Under the pieces are notes generated by a model that ran no database searches, had not been told where the DNA came from, and was given only the letters and a program-made list of their open reading frames with translations. This document shows, one piece after another, positions 54,510 to 63,933 of a DNA stretch of 64,000 bases (positions are counted from its first letter, which is position 1; every line of letters starts with the position of its first letter). A program made the translations under genes and the position numbers. Source of the stretch: Methylobacterium amylolyticum (GTDB lineage: Bacteria > Pseudomonadota > Alphaproteobacteria > Rhizobiales > Beijerinckiaceae). Location: the NCBI RefSeq assembly GCF_030700245.1, contig NZ_JAUYZI010000016.1, positions 1-64,000 on the forward strand. The letters run 5' to 3'.

Positions 54510-54858
54510 GCGGCCGGCTTCCGAGACGGAACGTGCGGACGCAAGACTCGGTCGCCGGTGACCGTTCCGCCCGGACGCCGTCGGGCCCGGGATTCGATCG
54601 TCCGGTGGGACGGACCGTCCGCGGCGCGCTTCCCCGCCCGCGGGCGGGTCGGCGCGGTGCGCTGCCGACGCCCGCTCGCCCGCCTGCACGGCGTCGGATC
54701 GGAGCCCTGCTCCGCGCGCGGGTGACCGGGTACGGCTCCGGCGGGGTGTGCGGCCGCGCACGTGCCGACGCTGGTATTGCACCGCGCAAAGCACATTTCG
54801 CTCACCGCACGGCGCGGCTCTGCGGGCCGCCCATCCCCATCACAGCGATCGAGATCCC
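54510..54858. other. Divergent intergenic region, no gene seen
   Basis: These 349 bases separate the SOUL gene (minus) and the ene-reductase gene (plus). Frames that cross it are Arg/Pro-rich and lack start sites. A patch near 54765-54800 (GCTGGTATTGCACCGCGCAA, AGCACATTTCG) is slightly AT-richer and may carry the ene-reductase promoter. OYE genes are often controlled by a nearby TetR or LysR regulator; none is encoded here. Confidence 0.45.
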
Positions 54859-55944
54859 ATGCCGTCCCTGTTCGACCCGATCCGCGTCGGTGCCATCGAG
54901 GCCAAGAACCGGATCTTCATGGCGCCCCTGACCCGCGGCCGCGCCGACCGCGCGCACGTGCCGACGCCGATCATGGCCCAGTACTACGCCCAGCGCGCCG
55001 GCGCCGGCCTGATCCTGAGCGAGGCCACCGGCATCAGCCAGGAGGGACTGGGCTGGCCCTACGCCCCGGGCGTCTGGTCGGACGCGCAGGTCGACGCGTG
55101 GCGGCCGGTGGTGCGGGCGGTGCACGAGGCCGGCGGCAAGATCGTCTGCCAGCTCTGGCACATGGGCCGGATGGTCCACCCCGACTTCCTCGGCGGCGAG
55201 AAGCCCGTCTCGTCCTCCACCCACGCGGCGCCCGACGCGGCCCACACCTACGCGGGCAAGAAGCCCTACGGCGCGCCCCGCGCCCTGGCGATCGACGAGA
55301 TCCCGCGGATCCTCTCCGACTACGAGCGGGCGACCGCCAACGCGCTGGCCGCGGGCTTCGACGGCGTCCAGATCCACGCCGCGAACGGCTACCTGATCGA
55401 CCAGTTCCTGCGCGACACCCCGAACGACCGGACCGACGCCTACGGCGGCCCGATCGCGAACCGCGTCCGCCTGCTGCGCGAGGTCGCCGAGGCGGTCGCC
55501 GGGGTCGCGGGTCCGGAGCGCACCGGCGTGCGGCTGTCGCCGAACGGCGCGATCCAGGGCACCAACGACTCGGACCCCGAGCCGCTTTTCGTGGCCGCGG
55601 CCGAGGCGCTGGCCGGGATCGGCATCGCCTTCCTGGAGATGCGCGAGCCGGGGCCGGAGGGCACCTTCGGCAAGGCCGACCACCCGCCGATCGCTCCGGC
55701 GATGCGCCGCGTCTTCGGCGGGCCGATGATCCTCAACGCCGATTACGACGCGGCGAGCGGCCAGCGGGTGCTGGACGCGGGCGAGGCCGACGCGATCGCC
55801 TTCGGGCGCACCTTCCTCGCCAACCCGGACCTGCCGGAGCGCTTCGCCAAGGGCGCGCCCCTCAACCAGGACGATGCGCGGACGTGGTACAGCCAGGGGC
55901 CGGAGGGCTACATCGACTATCCGACCCTGGCGCAGGCCGCCTGA
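54859..55944 (+). CDS. Ene-reductase of the Old Yellow Enzyme family
   Basis: The ATG at 54859 starts MPSLFDPIRVGAIEAKNRIF, typical of NemA/XenA-like FMN enzymes. The barrel shows FMAPLTRGRADRAHVPTPIM, AGAGLILSEATGISQEGLGW, KIVCQLWHMGRMVHPDFLGG, AAGFDGVQIHAANGYLIDQF with the substrate-binding H-x-x-N pair, DTPNDRTDAYGGPIANRVRL and ADAIAFGRTFLANPDLPERF. 361 aa. These enzymes reduce activated C=C bonds (maleimides, enones) and nitro compounds with NAD(P)H. It is followed by a sensor kinase gene 120 bases further; no clear functional link is visible. Confidence 0.93.
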   Translation: MPSLFDPIRVGAIEAKNRIFMAPLTRGRADRAHVPTPIMAQYYAQRAGAGLILSEATGISQEGLGWPYAPGVWSDAQVDAWRPVVRAVHEAGGKIVCQLWHMGRMVHPDFLGGEKPVSSSTHAAPDAAHTYAGKKPYGAPRALAIDEIPRILSDYERATANALAAGFDGVQIHAANGYLIDQFLRDTPNDRTDAYGGPIANRVRLLREVAEAVAGVAGPERTGVRLSPNGAIQGTNDSDPEPLFVAAAEALAGIGIAFLEMREPGPEGTFGKADHPPIAPAMRRVFGGPMILNADYDAASGQRVLDAGEADAIAFGRTFLANPDLPERFAKGAPLNQDDARTWYSQGPEGYIDYPTLAQAA

Positions 55945-56063
55945 TACCCGCCGCGGCGGCGCGGGCCCGGGACGGATCGCGCCGCCTGCTGACACGGTCG
56001 GCATGCCTGTTCACGCCGATACCTGTGCAGGACGGGATCCCGCGCCTATCTGAGGCCGGGACC

Positions 56064-57977
56064 ATGGATCAACCGAAACCCGACGCGCTCGCGGCTTCCG
56101 ACCCCCCCGACAGCCGCTGGTGCGCCGCGGACCGGATCGCGGAACTGCGCGACCTCTCGATCCTCGATTCCGAGCCCGAGGCGCCCTACGACGACCTGAT
56201 CCGGATCGCGGCCCATGTCTGCCGCGCGCCGGTGGCGCTCGTCAGCTTCGTCGATGCCGAGCGGCAATGGTTCAAGGCCGAGCTGGGCCTCGGCATCCGC
56301 GAGACCCCGCTCGACTGCTCGGTCTGCGCCCATGCCATCGAGGCCGGGGACGCCCTGGTGATCCCGGATCTGACCGCCGACCCGCGGACCGCCGCCAATC
56401 CGCTGGTGACCGGCCCGGAGCAGTTCCGCTTCTACGCCGGCGTAGCGATCCGCGGTGCGGGCGGCGTCCCCCTCGGGGCGCTGTGCGTCCTCGACCGGGT
56501 CCCCCGGCCCGAAGGCCTCGACACCGCCCAGACCGCGACGCTCGCCGCCCTCGCCCGCCAGGTCTCGACGCTGCTGGAGCAGCGCCGGACGCTGGCGCGG
56601 GTGGCCGCCCGCGAGGCCGAACTCGCCGCGAGCGAGCGCCGCTTCCGGGTGATGACCGCGGCGATGCCGCAGATGGTCTGGACTACCCTGCCGGACGGGT
56701 TCCACGACTACTACAACGACCGCTGGTACGAGTTCACCGGCGTGCCCTACGGCTCCACCGACGGCGTGGGCTGGAACGGGGTGTTCCACCCCGAGGACCA
56801 GGAGCGGGCCTGGGCGCGCTGGCGCCGCTCGCTCGCCACCGGCGAGCCCTACGAGATCGAGTACCGGCTGCGCCACCACAGCGGCGCCTATCGCTGGACG
56901 CTCGGCCGCGCCATGCCGATCCGCGACGCGGACGGGCGCATCGAGCGCTGGTTCGGCACCTGCACCGACATCGACGACCTGAAGCGCGCCGAGGCCGAGG
57001 CGCGCCAGCTCGCGGCGATCGTCGAGACCTCGAAGGACTTCATCGGGCTCTGCACCGAGGACGGGCGCATCACCCACCTCAACGAGGCCGCCCTGGCGCT
57101 GGTCGGGCTGCCCGACCTCGCGGCGGCGCGGGCGCGGACGATCCCCGACTTCTTCACCCCCGAGAGCCGGATCGCCCTGGCGGAGACGGTGATGCCGGCG
57201 GTGCGCGGCTCGGGCTGGTGGGAGGGGGAACTCGCCTTCCGGCACTTCGCCACCGGCGCGGCGATCCCCGTCCTCTACAACATCTTCCCCGTGCGCGACG
57301 CGGCCGGGACGGTGGCCGGCTACGCCACGGTGACCCGCGACCTGCGCGAGGCCAAGCGCGCCGAGGAGGCCCGCGACCTGCTGATCCGGGAATTGTCCCA
57401 CCGGATCAAGAACATCTTCGCGGTGGTGGGCGGCCTGGCCGCGCTCACCGCCCGCGGGGACCCGGCGGCCAAGCCCTTCGCCGACGCGTTCCGCCAGCGC
57501 CTCGGCGCCCTGGCCCGGGCGCACGAGTACGTCCGCCCGCACTCCCCCGACAGCGCCCCCGCGGTCGCCGGCCAGACGGTGCTCGGTCTGATGCGCCTGA
57601 TCATGGCGGCCTACGAGGAGGGCGGCCGCGCCCGCGTGGCGATCGCGGGCGACGACGCGCCGATCGGTGAGCGCACCGCGACCGCACTTGCGCTCATCAT
57701 GCATGAGCAGGCCACGAACGCCATGAAATACGGCGGCCTCTCCCGCGAGGACGGCGGCGTGTCGCTGACCGGCCATCGGGAGGACGGGCGCTACACCCTG
57801 GTCTGGGCCGAGTCCGGCGGTCCCCCCGTCGCAGCGCCCCCCTCGCGAAAGGGGTTCGGCACGGTGCTGGCCGAGCGCAGCGTCGCGGGGCAGCTCGACG
57901 GGGTGCTGGAGCGCGACTGGGCGCCGGCCGGCCTCGTGATGCGGCTCGCGGTGCCGGTCGAGAACCTGCGCTTCTGA
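56064..57977 (+). CDS. Hybrid-input sensor kinase, GAF-PAS-PAS-HWE
   Basis: The ATG at 56064 gives 637 aa without membrane segments. Residues about 25-175 form a GAF domain (DLIRIAAHVCRAPVALVSFV, ETPLDCSVCAHAIEAGDALV, LGALCVLDRVPRPEGL). A PAS_3 follows at about 200-310 (MVWTTLPDGFHDYYNDRWYE, VFHPEDQERAWARWRRSLAT) and a second PAS at about 320-440. The kinase core is HWE-type: LIRELSHRIKNIFAVVGGLA with the phosphate-accepting His near residue 446, IMHEQATNAMKYGGLSREDG, and the W-x-E motif in VWAESGGPP. HWE kinases in this bacterial group often feed the general stress response. No response regulator gene is next to it. It has no transmembrane anchor, so it senses an internal signal. Confidence 0.92.
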   Translation: MDQPKPDALAASDPPDSRWCAADRIAELRDLSILDSEPEAPYDDLIRIAAHVCRAPVALVSFVDAERQWFKAELGLGIRETPLDCSVCAHAIEAGDALVIPDLTADPRTAANPLVTGPEQFRFYAGVAIRGAGGVPLGALCVLDRVPRPEGLDTAQTATLAALARQVSTLLEQRRTLARVAAREAELAASERRFRVMTAAMPQMVWTTLPDGFHDYYNDRWYEFTGVPYGSTDGVGWNGVFHPEDQERAWARWRRSLATGEPYEIEYRLRHHSGAYRWTLGRAMPIRDADGRIERWFGTCTDIDDLKRAEAEARQLAAIVETSKDFIGLCTEDGRITHLNEAALALVGLPDLAAARARTIPDFFTPESRIALAETVMPAVRGSGWWEGELAFRHFATGAAIPVLYNIFPVRDAAGTVAGYATVTRDLREAKRAEEARDLLIRELSHRIKNIFAVVGGLAALTARGDPAAKPFADAFRQRLGALARAHEYVRPHSPDSAPAVAGQTVLGLMRLIMAAYEEGGRARVAIAGDDAPIGERTATALALIMHEQATNAMKYGGLSREDGGVSLTGHREDGRYTLVWAESGGPPVAAPPSRKGFGTVLAERSVAGQLDGVLERDWAPAGLVMRLAVPVENLRF

Positions 57978-57979
57978 GG

Positions 57980-58612
57980 GTGGACCACCACCCCCTCGTC
58001 GTCCTCGACTTCGACGGGACGCTCGCCGACAGCTTCGGCTGGTTCCGCTCCGTGCTGAACGGTGTGGCCGACCGCTACCGGTTCCGCCGGGTCGAGGCGC
58101 ACGAGGTCGAGGCGTTGCGCGGCCAGGGCGCCCGCGAGATCGTGCGGCATCTCGGCATCCCGCGCTGGAAGCTGCCGCTGATCGCCCGGCACATGCACCG
58201 GCTCGCCGCCCGGGACGCGGCGGGCCTCGCGCTGTTTCCCGGGATCGAGGCGATGCTGGCCGCCCTCGCCGAGGCGGGCGTGCCGCTCGCGGTGCTCTCC
58301 TCCAACCGGGAGGACACGGTCCGGCGGGTGCTCGGCCCGGGCAACGCCGACCGGATCGGCCACTACGCCTGCGGCGCATCGGTCTTCGGCAAGGCGCGGC
58401 GGCTGCGCCGGCTGCTCGCGCGGACCGGCACGGCGCCGGAGCGGGTACTGTGTGTCGGCGACGAGATCCGCGACCTCGAGGCGGCGCGGTCCGTCGGCTG
58501 CGCCTTCGGCGCGGTCGTCTGGGGCTACACCCGGGCCGAGGCGCTGGCGGCGCAGGCCCCGGACCACCTGTTCGCCGAGCCCGCCGAGATCGCCGCGGCG
58601 GTGCTGGCCTGA
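57980..58612 (+). CDS. HAD-superfamily phosphatase
   Basis: The GTG at 57980 starts two bases after the kinase stop. The protein (210 aa) opens with VDHHPLVVLDFDGTLADSFG, the D-x-D-G-T nucleophile motif. It continues with a small cap, AVLSSNREDTVRRVLGPGN (motif II, Ser), ASVFGKARRLRRLLARTGTA (Lys of motif III) and RVLCVGDEIRDLEAARSVGC (acidic motif IV). This is the Gph/phosphoglycolate-phosphatase-like group; the natural substrate cannot be told. Its tight coupling to the sensor kinase may be only transcriptional. It is convergent with bamE, and a structured repeat lies between. Confidence 0.9.
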   Translation: MDHHPLVVLDFDGTLADSFGWFRSVLNGVADRYRFRRVEAHEVEALRGQGAREIVRHLGIPRWKLPLIARHMHRLAARDAAGLALFPGIEAMLAALAEAGVPLAVLSSNREDTVRRVLGPGNADRIGHYACGASVFGKARRLRRLLARTGTAPERVLCVGDEIRDLEAARSVGCAFGAVVWGYTRAEALAAQAPDHLFAEPAEIAAAVLA

Positions 58613-58617
58613 CCGAA

Positions 58618-58661
58618 ATCGGGGTTCGGGAGGGCGAGCCCTCCCGCAGGGGCGGCGCCCC
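58618..58661. repeat. Second copy of the structured intergenic repeat
   Basis: This begins ATCGGGGTT like the element at 37151 and holds CGGGAGGGC/GCCCTCCCG (58627-58646) followed by GGGGC/GCCCC (58649-58661). Compared with 37161-37180 the stem bases differ in matched pairs (GAAA..TTTC there, GGGA..TCCC here) while the core GGGC-GA-GCCC is identical. It lies between the convergent HAD and bamE genes. Confidence 0.75.
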
Positions 58662-58675
58662 CGGGGCGCGACCGG

Positions 58676-59173
58676 CTACTGGCCGCGGTTGGCGCCCGGC
58701 ACCACGCTCATGCCCGAGCCCGAGCCGAACGGCTCGTACTTGGTCAGGCCGCGGAAGAGCTGGCTGAGGAAGGCCCGGTCCGCGCCGCTCGTCGGCGTCG
58801 TGCGCTCGATGAAGTCGAACACCCGGCCGTCCTGGAGGCCGTAGAGGGCCACGCGCTCCACCTTGAAGGCGGGGGTGAAGTACACCGCCGTCACCTTCTG
58901 GTCCTCGACCTGCTCGCCGAGGAACATCACCGTGCGGCGGGTGTTCTGCGAGATGTAGTACCAGGACTTGTTGCCGACCGTGGAGACGGTCGAGGGCGTG
59001 CCGAGGATCTGGAGCACCTGCTCCGGGCTCATGCCGGGCTTCACGGTGGCGAGCGCCGCCGGATCGACCTGGTAGCCGTGGCGCAGCTCCTCGCCGATGC
59101 AGCCGGAGAGTCCGGCCCCGACGAGGCCGACGAGGGCGAGGCGCGCGAGTGACGAGACGAGACGGCGCCGCAT
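58676..59173 (-). CDS. bamE: Outer membrane assembly lipoprotein BamE
   Basis: The 165-aa product begins with a lipoprotein signal, LALVGLVGAGLSGC (lipidated Cys at residue 25). The BamE/SmpA domain follows: ATVKPGMSPEQVLQILGTPS (the P-G-M..V..lLG.P signature), GNKSWYYISQNTRRTVMFLG, KVTAVYFTPAFKVERVALYG. An extra C-terminal extension (TTPTSGADRAFLSQLFRGLT to PGANRGQ) occurs in alphaproteobacterial members. It is part of the BAM complex inserting beta-barrel proteins in the outer membrane. It is divergent from the cytochrome-assembly gene. Confidence 0.93.
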   Translation of the reverse strand: MRRRLVSSLARLALVGLVGAGLSGCIGEELRHGYQVDPAALATVKPGMSPEQVLQILGTPSTVSTVGNKSWYYISQNTRRTVMFLGEQVEDQKVTAVYFTPAFKVERVALYGLQDGRVFDFIERTTPTSGADRAFLSQLFRGLTKYEPFGSGSGMSVVPGANRGQ

Positions 59174-59359
59174 CGGGCCCCCACAGATCCTGTTGACGTG
59201 CAGCGCGCCGGCCGGCCGGCACGAGGCGCGGCGGCGCTTGCGCCCTGGGCGTGGGTTGGCCTACCGCGGGGATATGGCTTTGACAAGGCAAGCTTGGCCA
59301 CAGTCCCGAGCCCCGTGGCCGGGGCCCGGGCCGGTCCCTGCACGCTCGGGAGAGCATAG

Positions 59360-59956
59360 ATGATCGCCGGCCTGTTCCGGCGCGGCGGCGACCGTCGGCG
59401 CATCGTCGCGGCGCTGCACGCCGCGGTGAGCGCGTCGGCGCGCCGGCCCGGCCTCTACACCGGCCTCGGGGTGCCGGACACCGTCGAGGGCCGGTTCGAG
59501 GCCCTGTGCCTGCACGCGATCCTGCTGCTGCGCCGCCTGGACCGGCTGCCGCCCCCGGCCGCCGACATCGCCCAGGATCTGGTGGATTCGGTGTTCGCGC
59601 AGCTCGACGCGTCCCTGCGCGAACTCGGCGTCGGGGACCTCGGGGTCGGCAAGCGGATGAAGAAGCTCGGCGCCGCCTTCTACGGCCGGGCCGCCGGCTA
59701 CGACGCCGCGCTCGCCGCGGCCGACGACGCGGCTCTGGCCGCCGCGCTGGCGCGCAACGTCCTCGGCGGCGCCCCGGACGGCGACGCCGCGGCGCTGGCC
59801 GCCTACGTCCGGGCGGCCGACGCGGCGCTGGCCGGCGCCGACCTCGACGCCCTGCTCGCGCGCGGGGACGGGGGGGACGGGGGCGAGCAGGGCCTGCCCC
59901 TTCCGGAGCCGGACGCCTTCGCCCGCACCTCGATCGCCCCGGGAGAGCCCGCATGA
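59360..59956 (+). CDS. Ubiquinol-cytochrome c chaperone (CBP3/UQCC1-like)
   Basis: The ATG at 59360 follows CTCGGGAGAGCATAG. The 198-aa helical protein shows LYTGLGVPDTVEGRFEALCL, HAILLLRRLDRLPPPAADIA, DLVDSVFAQLDASLRELGVG, VGKRMKKLGAAFYGRAAGYD and ALARNVLGG, the pattern of the Ubiq_cyt_C_chap family. Its mitochondrial relative CBP3 helps assemble cytochrome b of complex III. The C-terminal quarter (ADLDALLARGDGGDGGEQGL) is low in complexity. The DUF177 gene overlaps its stop by four bases, the common alphaproteobacterial order upstream of plsX. Confidence 0.9.
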   Translation: MIAGLFRRGGDRRRIVAALHAAVSASARRPGLYTGLGVPDTVEGRFEALCLHAILLLRRLDRLPPPAADIAQDLVDSVFAQLDASLRELGVGDLGVGKRMKKLGAAFYGRAAGYDAALAAADDAALAAALARNVLGGAPDGDAAALAAYVRAADAALAGADLDALLARGDGGDGGEQGLPLPEPDAFARTSIAPGEPA

Positions 59957-60456
59957 GCCAGGATTCCGGACCGCTCACGCGCTGGGTCAACGTCGAGCGC
60001 CTGCCGCCGGGGCGGGGCGCCGTCACCGTCGAGGCGAGCCCCGCCGAGTGCGAGGCCCTGGCCCGGGACTTCGGCATCCCGGGGATCCGCGACCTCGTCG
60101 GGCGGTTCGACCTGTCCGGCCAGACCAGCCGGCTCGCCGTGACCGGACGCGTCGAGGCCCGCGTCACGCAGGTCTGCACCGTGAGCCTGGAGCCGTTCGA
60201 GGCGCCGGTGCGCGAGCCGGTGGACGTGGTGTTCACCGACACCGACCGCCTCGCGGGGACCGACGCGGAGGACGCCGAGGTTCCCGATCCGATCGTGGGC
60301 GGGCGGATCGATTTCGGCGCGCTCACCGCCGAGTTCCTGGCGCTCGGCCTCGATCCCTACCCGCGCAAGCCCGGCGTCGCGTTCGAGCCGGTGGAGGCCG
60401 GCGCCGAGCCGAGCCCGTTCGACGCCCTGCGCCGCCTGCGCGACGGGCCGGGCTGA
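59953..60456 (+). CDS. DUF177 (YceD-type) protein
   Basis: The ATG at 59953 overlaps the previous stop (ATGA). The 167-aa protein carries the DUF177 pattern: [40 protein letters not shown] with [15 protein letters not shown] after it, and the C-terminal [20 protein letters not shown], close to the YceD consensus 'E.l.L.ldpyPrkp'. YceD proteins have been linked to 23S rRNA accumulation in plants and bacteria; in proteobacteria they sit next to rpmF or plsX. Only one Cys (VCTVSLEPF) remains, where many members have two. Confidence 0.9.
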   Translation: MSQDSGPLTRWVNVERLPPGRGAVTVEASPAECEALARDFGIPGIRDLVGRFDLSGQTSRLAVTGRVEARVTQVCTVSLEPFEAPVREPVDVVFTDTDRLAGTDAEDAEVPDPIVGGRIDFGALTAEFLALGLDPYPRKPGVAFEPVEAGAEPSPFDALRRLRDGPG

Positions 60457-60607
60457 CCCGGAGTCCGGGCCGCGGGGCGCGACCCCCCGTGCAACCCGGG
60501 GAGCCCGATTTCGTTTGCCCGCAGGCCCGGTATCGCTATGGTCCGCGCCGCCCGGCCGTTTCCCGGCCGGTCTCCTTCCCGCCGAGGCCGCGATCCCCGA
60601 ATCGACC

Positions 60608-61642
60608 ATGTCCCGACGCGTGCGCATCTCGCTCGACGCCATGGGCGGCGACCACGGCCCCTCCACGGTGGTGCCCGGCGCCGCCCTGGCCCGGGAGCGA
60701 CATCCCGAGACGACCTTCCTGATGTTCGGCGACGAGGCGGTGATCGCCCCGCTCGTCGCCAAGGAGCCGCGGCTCAAGGACGGCGTCGAGATCCGCCACA
60801 CCAGCGTCGCGGTGGCGATGGACGACAAGCCGAGCCAGGCGGTGCGCCAGGGCCGGGGCAAGTCCTCGATGTGGCAGGCGATCCAGGCGGTGCGCGACGG
60901 CGAGGCCGACGCCTGCGTCTCGGCCGGCAACACCGGCGCGCTGATGGCGATGTCGAAGATCTGCCTCAAGACCATGTCCGGCATCGAGCGCCCGGCCATC
61001 GCCTGCCTGTGGCCCACCGTGCGCGGCGAGAGCGTCGTGCTCGATGTCGGCGCCACCATCGGCACGGATGCCGAGCACCTCGTCGAGATGGCGGTGATGG
61101 GTTCGGCCATGGCCCGGATCGTGTTCGACCTCGACCGCCCGACCGTCGGGCTGCTCAACGTCGGCACCGAGGAGATGAAGGGCAACGAGGCGGTCAAGGA
61201 GGCCGCCCGGATGCTGCGCGAGATGGACAGCCCCGGGCTGACCTACCACGGCTTCGTCGAGGGCACCGACCTCGGCCGCGGCACCGTCGACGTGGTGGTG
61301 ACCGAGGGCTTCACCGGCAACATCGCCCTGAAGACCGCCGAGGGCACCGCCAAGCAGATCGGCTCGTACCTCCGCGCCGCGATGACCCGGACGCTCTCGG
61401 CCAAGATCGGCGCCCTGTTCGCCCGGCAGGCGTTCCGGGCGCTGAAGGACAAGATGAACCCCAGCCGGGCCAACGGCGGCGTGTTCCTCGGGCTGGAGGG
61501 CATCGTCATCAAGAGCCACGGCTCCGAGAACGCGCAGGGCTTCGCCGCGGCGGTCGATCTGGCGCACGACATGGCGCGGCACGACATGATGCGCACGATC
61601 CGCGAGATGCTCGACCAGACGGCGGCGCTGGCGCCGGCGTGA
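60608..61642 (+). CDS. plsX: Phosphate acyltransferase PlsX
   Basis: The ATG at 60608 ([20 protein letters not shown]) lies after a weak site. The 344-aa protein matches Pls[101 protein letters not shown] and [20 protein letters not shown]. It makes acyl-phosphate from acyl-ACP as the entry to phospholipid synthesis. plsX-fabH-ihfA-merR is a well-known alphaproteobacterial cluster, complete here, with DUF177 150 bases before. Confidence 0.96.
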   Translation: MSRRVRISLDAMGGDHGPSTVVPGAALARERHPETTFLMFGDEAVIAPLVAKEPRLKDGVEIRHTSVAVAMDDKPSQAVRQGRGKSSMWQAIQAVRDGEADACVSAGNTGALMAMSKICLKTMSGIERPAIACLWPTVRGESVVLDVGATIGTDAEHLVEMAVMGSAMARIVFDLDRPTVGLLNVGTEEMKGNEAVKEAARMLREMDSPGLTYHGFVEGTDLGRGTVDVVVTEGFTGNIALKTAEGTAKQIGSYLRAAMTRTLSAKIGALFARQAFRALKDKMNPSRANGGVFLGLEGIVIKSHGSENAQGFAAAVDLAHDMARHDMMRTIREMLDQTAALAPA

Positions 61643-61728
61643 GGTCTGCGCGGATCGACCGGATGGAAAAGGACGGGCGGTCTCACAACTGATGGTTGTG
61701 GTATCGGCCGCCCGGGAAGGTTGAAGCG

Positions 61729-62697
61729 ATGTCAGTCCTGCGTTCCGTCGTCCTCGGCACCGGATCGTGCCTGCCCGAGCGGGTGGTGACGAACGCCGCC
61801 CTCGCCGAGCGGGTGGAGACCTCGGACGAATGGATCGTCCAGCGCACCGGCATCCGCCAGCGCCACATCGCCGCCGCGGGCGAGACCACCTCGGTGCTCG
61901 GCGCCCGCGCGGCCCGCGCCGCCCTCGACGCCGCCGGCCTCGGGCCCGGCGACATCGACCTCGTGATCTGCGCGACCTCGACCCCGGACCACACCTTCCC
62001 GGCCACGGCGACGCAGATCCAGGCGGCGCTCGGCATCGACCGGGGCGCGGCGTTCGACCTCCAGGCGGTCTGCGCCGGCTTCGTGTTCGGGGTCTCCACC
62101 GCCGACAAGTTCCTCGTCACCGGCGCCGCCCGGCGCGCCCTGGTGATCGGCGCGGAGACCTTCTCCCGCATCGTCGACTGGGAGGACCGCACCACCTGCG
62201 TCCTGTTCGGCGACGGGGCCGGGGCGGTGGTGCTGGAGGCGCGGGAAGAGGCCGGCGCCCGCGGCGTGCTCAGCGCCGCGCTCCGCTCGGACGGGCGCTA
62301 CCGCGAGAAGCTCTACGTCGACGGCGGCCCGGGCTCGACCGGCACCACCGGCCGCCTGCGCATGGAGGGCCGCGAGGTGTTCCGCTTCGCGGTGGGGCAG
62401 GTGGCCGACGTGATCGCCGAGGCCCTGGAACGGGCGGGCGCCACGGCGGCCGACCTCGACTGGTTCGTGCCCCACCAGGCCAACCGCCGGATCATCGAGG
62501 CCTCGGCCGACAAGATCGGGATCCCCCGGGACAAGATCGTGATGACCGTGGACCGGCACGGCAACACCTCGGCCGCCTCGATCCCGCTGGCGCTCGACGC
62601 CGCCTGCCGGGACGGCCGCATCCGCGCGGGCGACCTCGTGATGATCGAGGCGATCGGCGGCGGTTTCAGTTGGGGCGCGGCGCTGATCCGCTGGTGA
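61729..62697 (+). CDS. fabH: Beta-ketoacyl-ACP synthase III
   Basis: The start at 61729 ([20 protein letters not shown]) follows GGGAAGGTTGAAGCG. The 322-aa enzyme shows [40 protein letters not shown] with the catalytic Cys near residue 115, [20 protein letters not shown] with the His, and [20 protein letters not shown] with the Asn. It starts fatty-acid synthesis by condensing acetyl-CoA with malonyl-ACP. 86 bases after plsX, same strand. Confidence 0.96.
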   Translation: MSVLRSVVLGTGSCLPERVVTNAALAERVETSDEWIVQRTGIRQRHIAAAGETTSVLGARAARAALDAAGLGPGDIDLVICATSTPDHTFPATATQIQAALGIDRGAAFDLQAVCAGFVFGVSTADKFLVTGAARRALVIGAETFSRIVDWEDRTTCVLFGDGAGAVVLEAREEAGARGVLSAALRSDGRYREKLYVDGGPGSTGTTGRLRMEGREVFRFAVGQVADVIAEALERAGATAADLDWFVPHQANRRIIEASADKIGIPRDKIVMTVDRHGNTSAASIPLALDAACRDGRIRAGDLVMIEAIGGGFSWGAALIRW

Positions 62698-62856
62698 CGC
62701 GATTCCGGCAACACCCCCGCGCCCGCGCGGTTGACCGGGCCGCCGCAGCCGATTAGCGTGGCGGATCATAGGGATACGTCTCCAGCGCGGCCGCGCGGCG
62801 GGCATCGCCGCGCCCGCGGCGTGGCGGGACGAGATGACCGGGCGAGGGGGCGTGGC

Positions 62857-63177
62857 ATGGCTGGCAAGACGGTGACGCGCGCCGATTTGAGCGAGGCCGT
62901 CTACCACCAGGTCGGCCTGTCGAGGACCGAATCCGCCGCCCTGGTCGAGACCGTCCTGTCCGAGATCTGCACCTGCCTCGCCAGCGGCGAGACCGTGAAG
63001 CTGTCCTCGTTCGGCTCCTTCGTGGTGCGCAGCAAGGGCCGGCGGGTCGGGCGCAACCCGAAGACCGGCGTCGAGGTCGCGATCGAGCCGCGGCAGGTGA
63101 TGGTGTTCAAGCCCTCGAACGTGCTCAAGGCCCGGATCAACGGCCTCAACGGCGCCGACGCCCACGACGACGCGTGA
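62857..63177 (+). CDS. ihfA: Integration host factor, alpha subunit
   Basis: The ATG at 62857 ([20 protein letters not shown]) gives the normal family start; the preceding frame from 62731 is Arg-rich and not coding. The 106-aa protein has [40 protein letters not shown] and [20 protein letters not shown], with the DNA-bending arm G-R-N-P-K-T-G. IHF-alpha pairs with IHF-beta to bend DNA at promoters, origins and recombination sites. It is a standard member of the plsX-fabH-ihfA-merR cluster. Confidence 0.96.
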   Translation: MAGKTVTRADLSEAVYHQVGLSRTESAALVETVLSEICTCLASGETVKLSSFGSFVVRSKGRRVGRNPKTGVEVAIEPRQVMVFKPSNVLKARINGLNGADAHDDA

Positions 63178-63328
63178 GGGGCCGCCGGGGCTTCCGAGGA
63201 CGCCTCGTCCGGTCCGGGCGCAAATCCCGGGGGCAGCCGCCGCGCCAGGCCCGTAGCGGGGCGGCGAGACTTGAGCGGCGGCGCCGCACCGGGCAGGATC
63301 GCCCCGATTCAACTGCGGGCCGATCAGG

Positions 63329-63835
63329 ATGTCGTCAGCTCTCGCCGCCGAGATCGTCAGGCTCGCCGACGCCGTCGTGGATGTCGGCGAGCCCGGCGGC
63401 AAGGGCGCGGGCGCGTTCCGCACCATCGGCGAGGTCGCCGAGGCGCTGGACGTGCCGCAGCACGTGCTGCGCTTCTGGGAGACCCGCTTCGGCCAGATCC
63501 GGCCCCTGAAGCGGGGCGGCGGGCGCCGCTACTACCGGCCGGAGGACGTGGACCTCGTCGCCGGGATCCGCCACCTGCTGTACGTGCGCCGCTACACGAT
63601 CAAGGGCGCGCAGCGCGTCCTCAAGGAGAGCGGGGTGCGCTTCGTCCAGGCGGTCGGCCGCGGCGAGGCGGTGGCGGCCGCGCCCCGCCTTCTGGAGGCG
63701 GAGGCCGGGTCGGCCCCGCCCCGCGCCGCGCTCGACGAGGCCGACCGGGCCGTCCTGGAGGCGGCGCTGGAGGATCTGCGCGCCTGCCGCGCGGCGCTGG
63801 CCGGGTTGCGCGCAGCCCCCGACCGCGACGCCTGA
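63329..63835 (+). CDS. MerR-family regulator of the plsX-fabH-ihfA cluster
   Basis: The 168-aa protein has a MerR helix-turn-helix: [40 protein letters not shown] and [20 protein letters not shown]. The coiled-coil and sensor part is short (about residues 100-165) and without Cys, so metal sensing is unlikely. This MerR type always lies next to ihfA in alphaproteobacteria; its role is not well studied. The start at 63329 ([20 protein letters not shown]) follows a weak GATCAGGATG site. It lies 151 bases after ihfA. Confidence 0.92.
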   Translation: MSSALAAEIVRLADAVVDVGEPGGKGAGAFRTIGEVAEALDVPQHVLRFWETRFGQIRPLKRGGGRRYYRPEDVDLVAGIRHLLYVRRYTIKGAQRVLKESGVRFVQAVGRGEAVAAAPRLLEAEAGSAPPRAALDEADRAVLEAALEDLRACRAALAGLRAAPDRDA

Positions 63836-63933
63836 GGCCGCCGGGCCACACCGCGCAAGCGTTTGTCGACACAGGACGATTCGCGGCGTCGATCGCGGTC
63901 GAACTTTGTGCGGGGATCGGCGTTGTCGCCCGC

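Noticed and set aside
59280..59285. TTGACA, a perfect -35-like hexamer before the cytochrome chaperone gene
   Set aside because: No acceptable -10 hexamer lies 16-18 bases further; probably chance.
56046..60326. Open frame of 1426 codons on the minus strand spanning several genes
   Set aside because: It covers the sensor kinase, HAD gene, bamE and others in the wrong phase, mostly Arg/Pro repeats.
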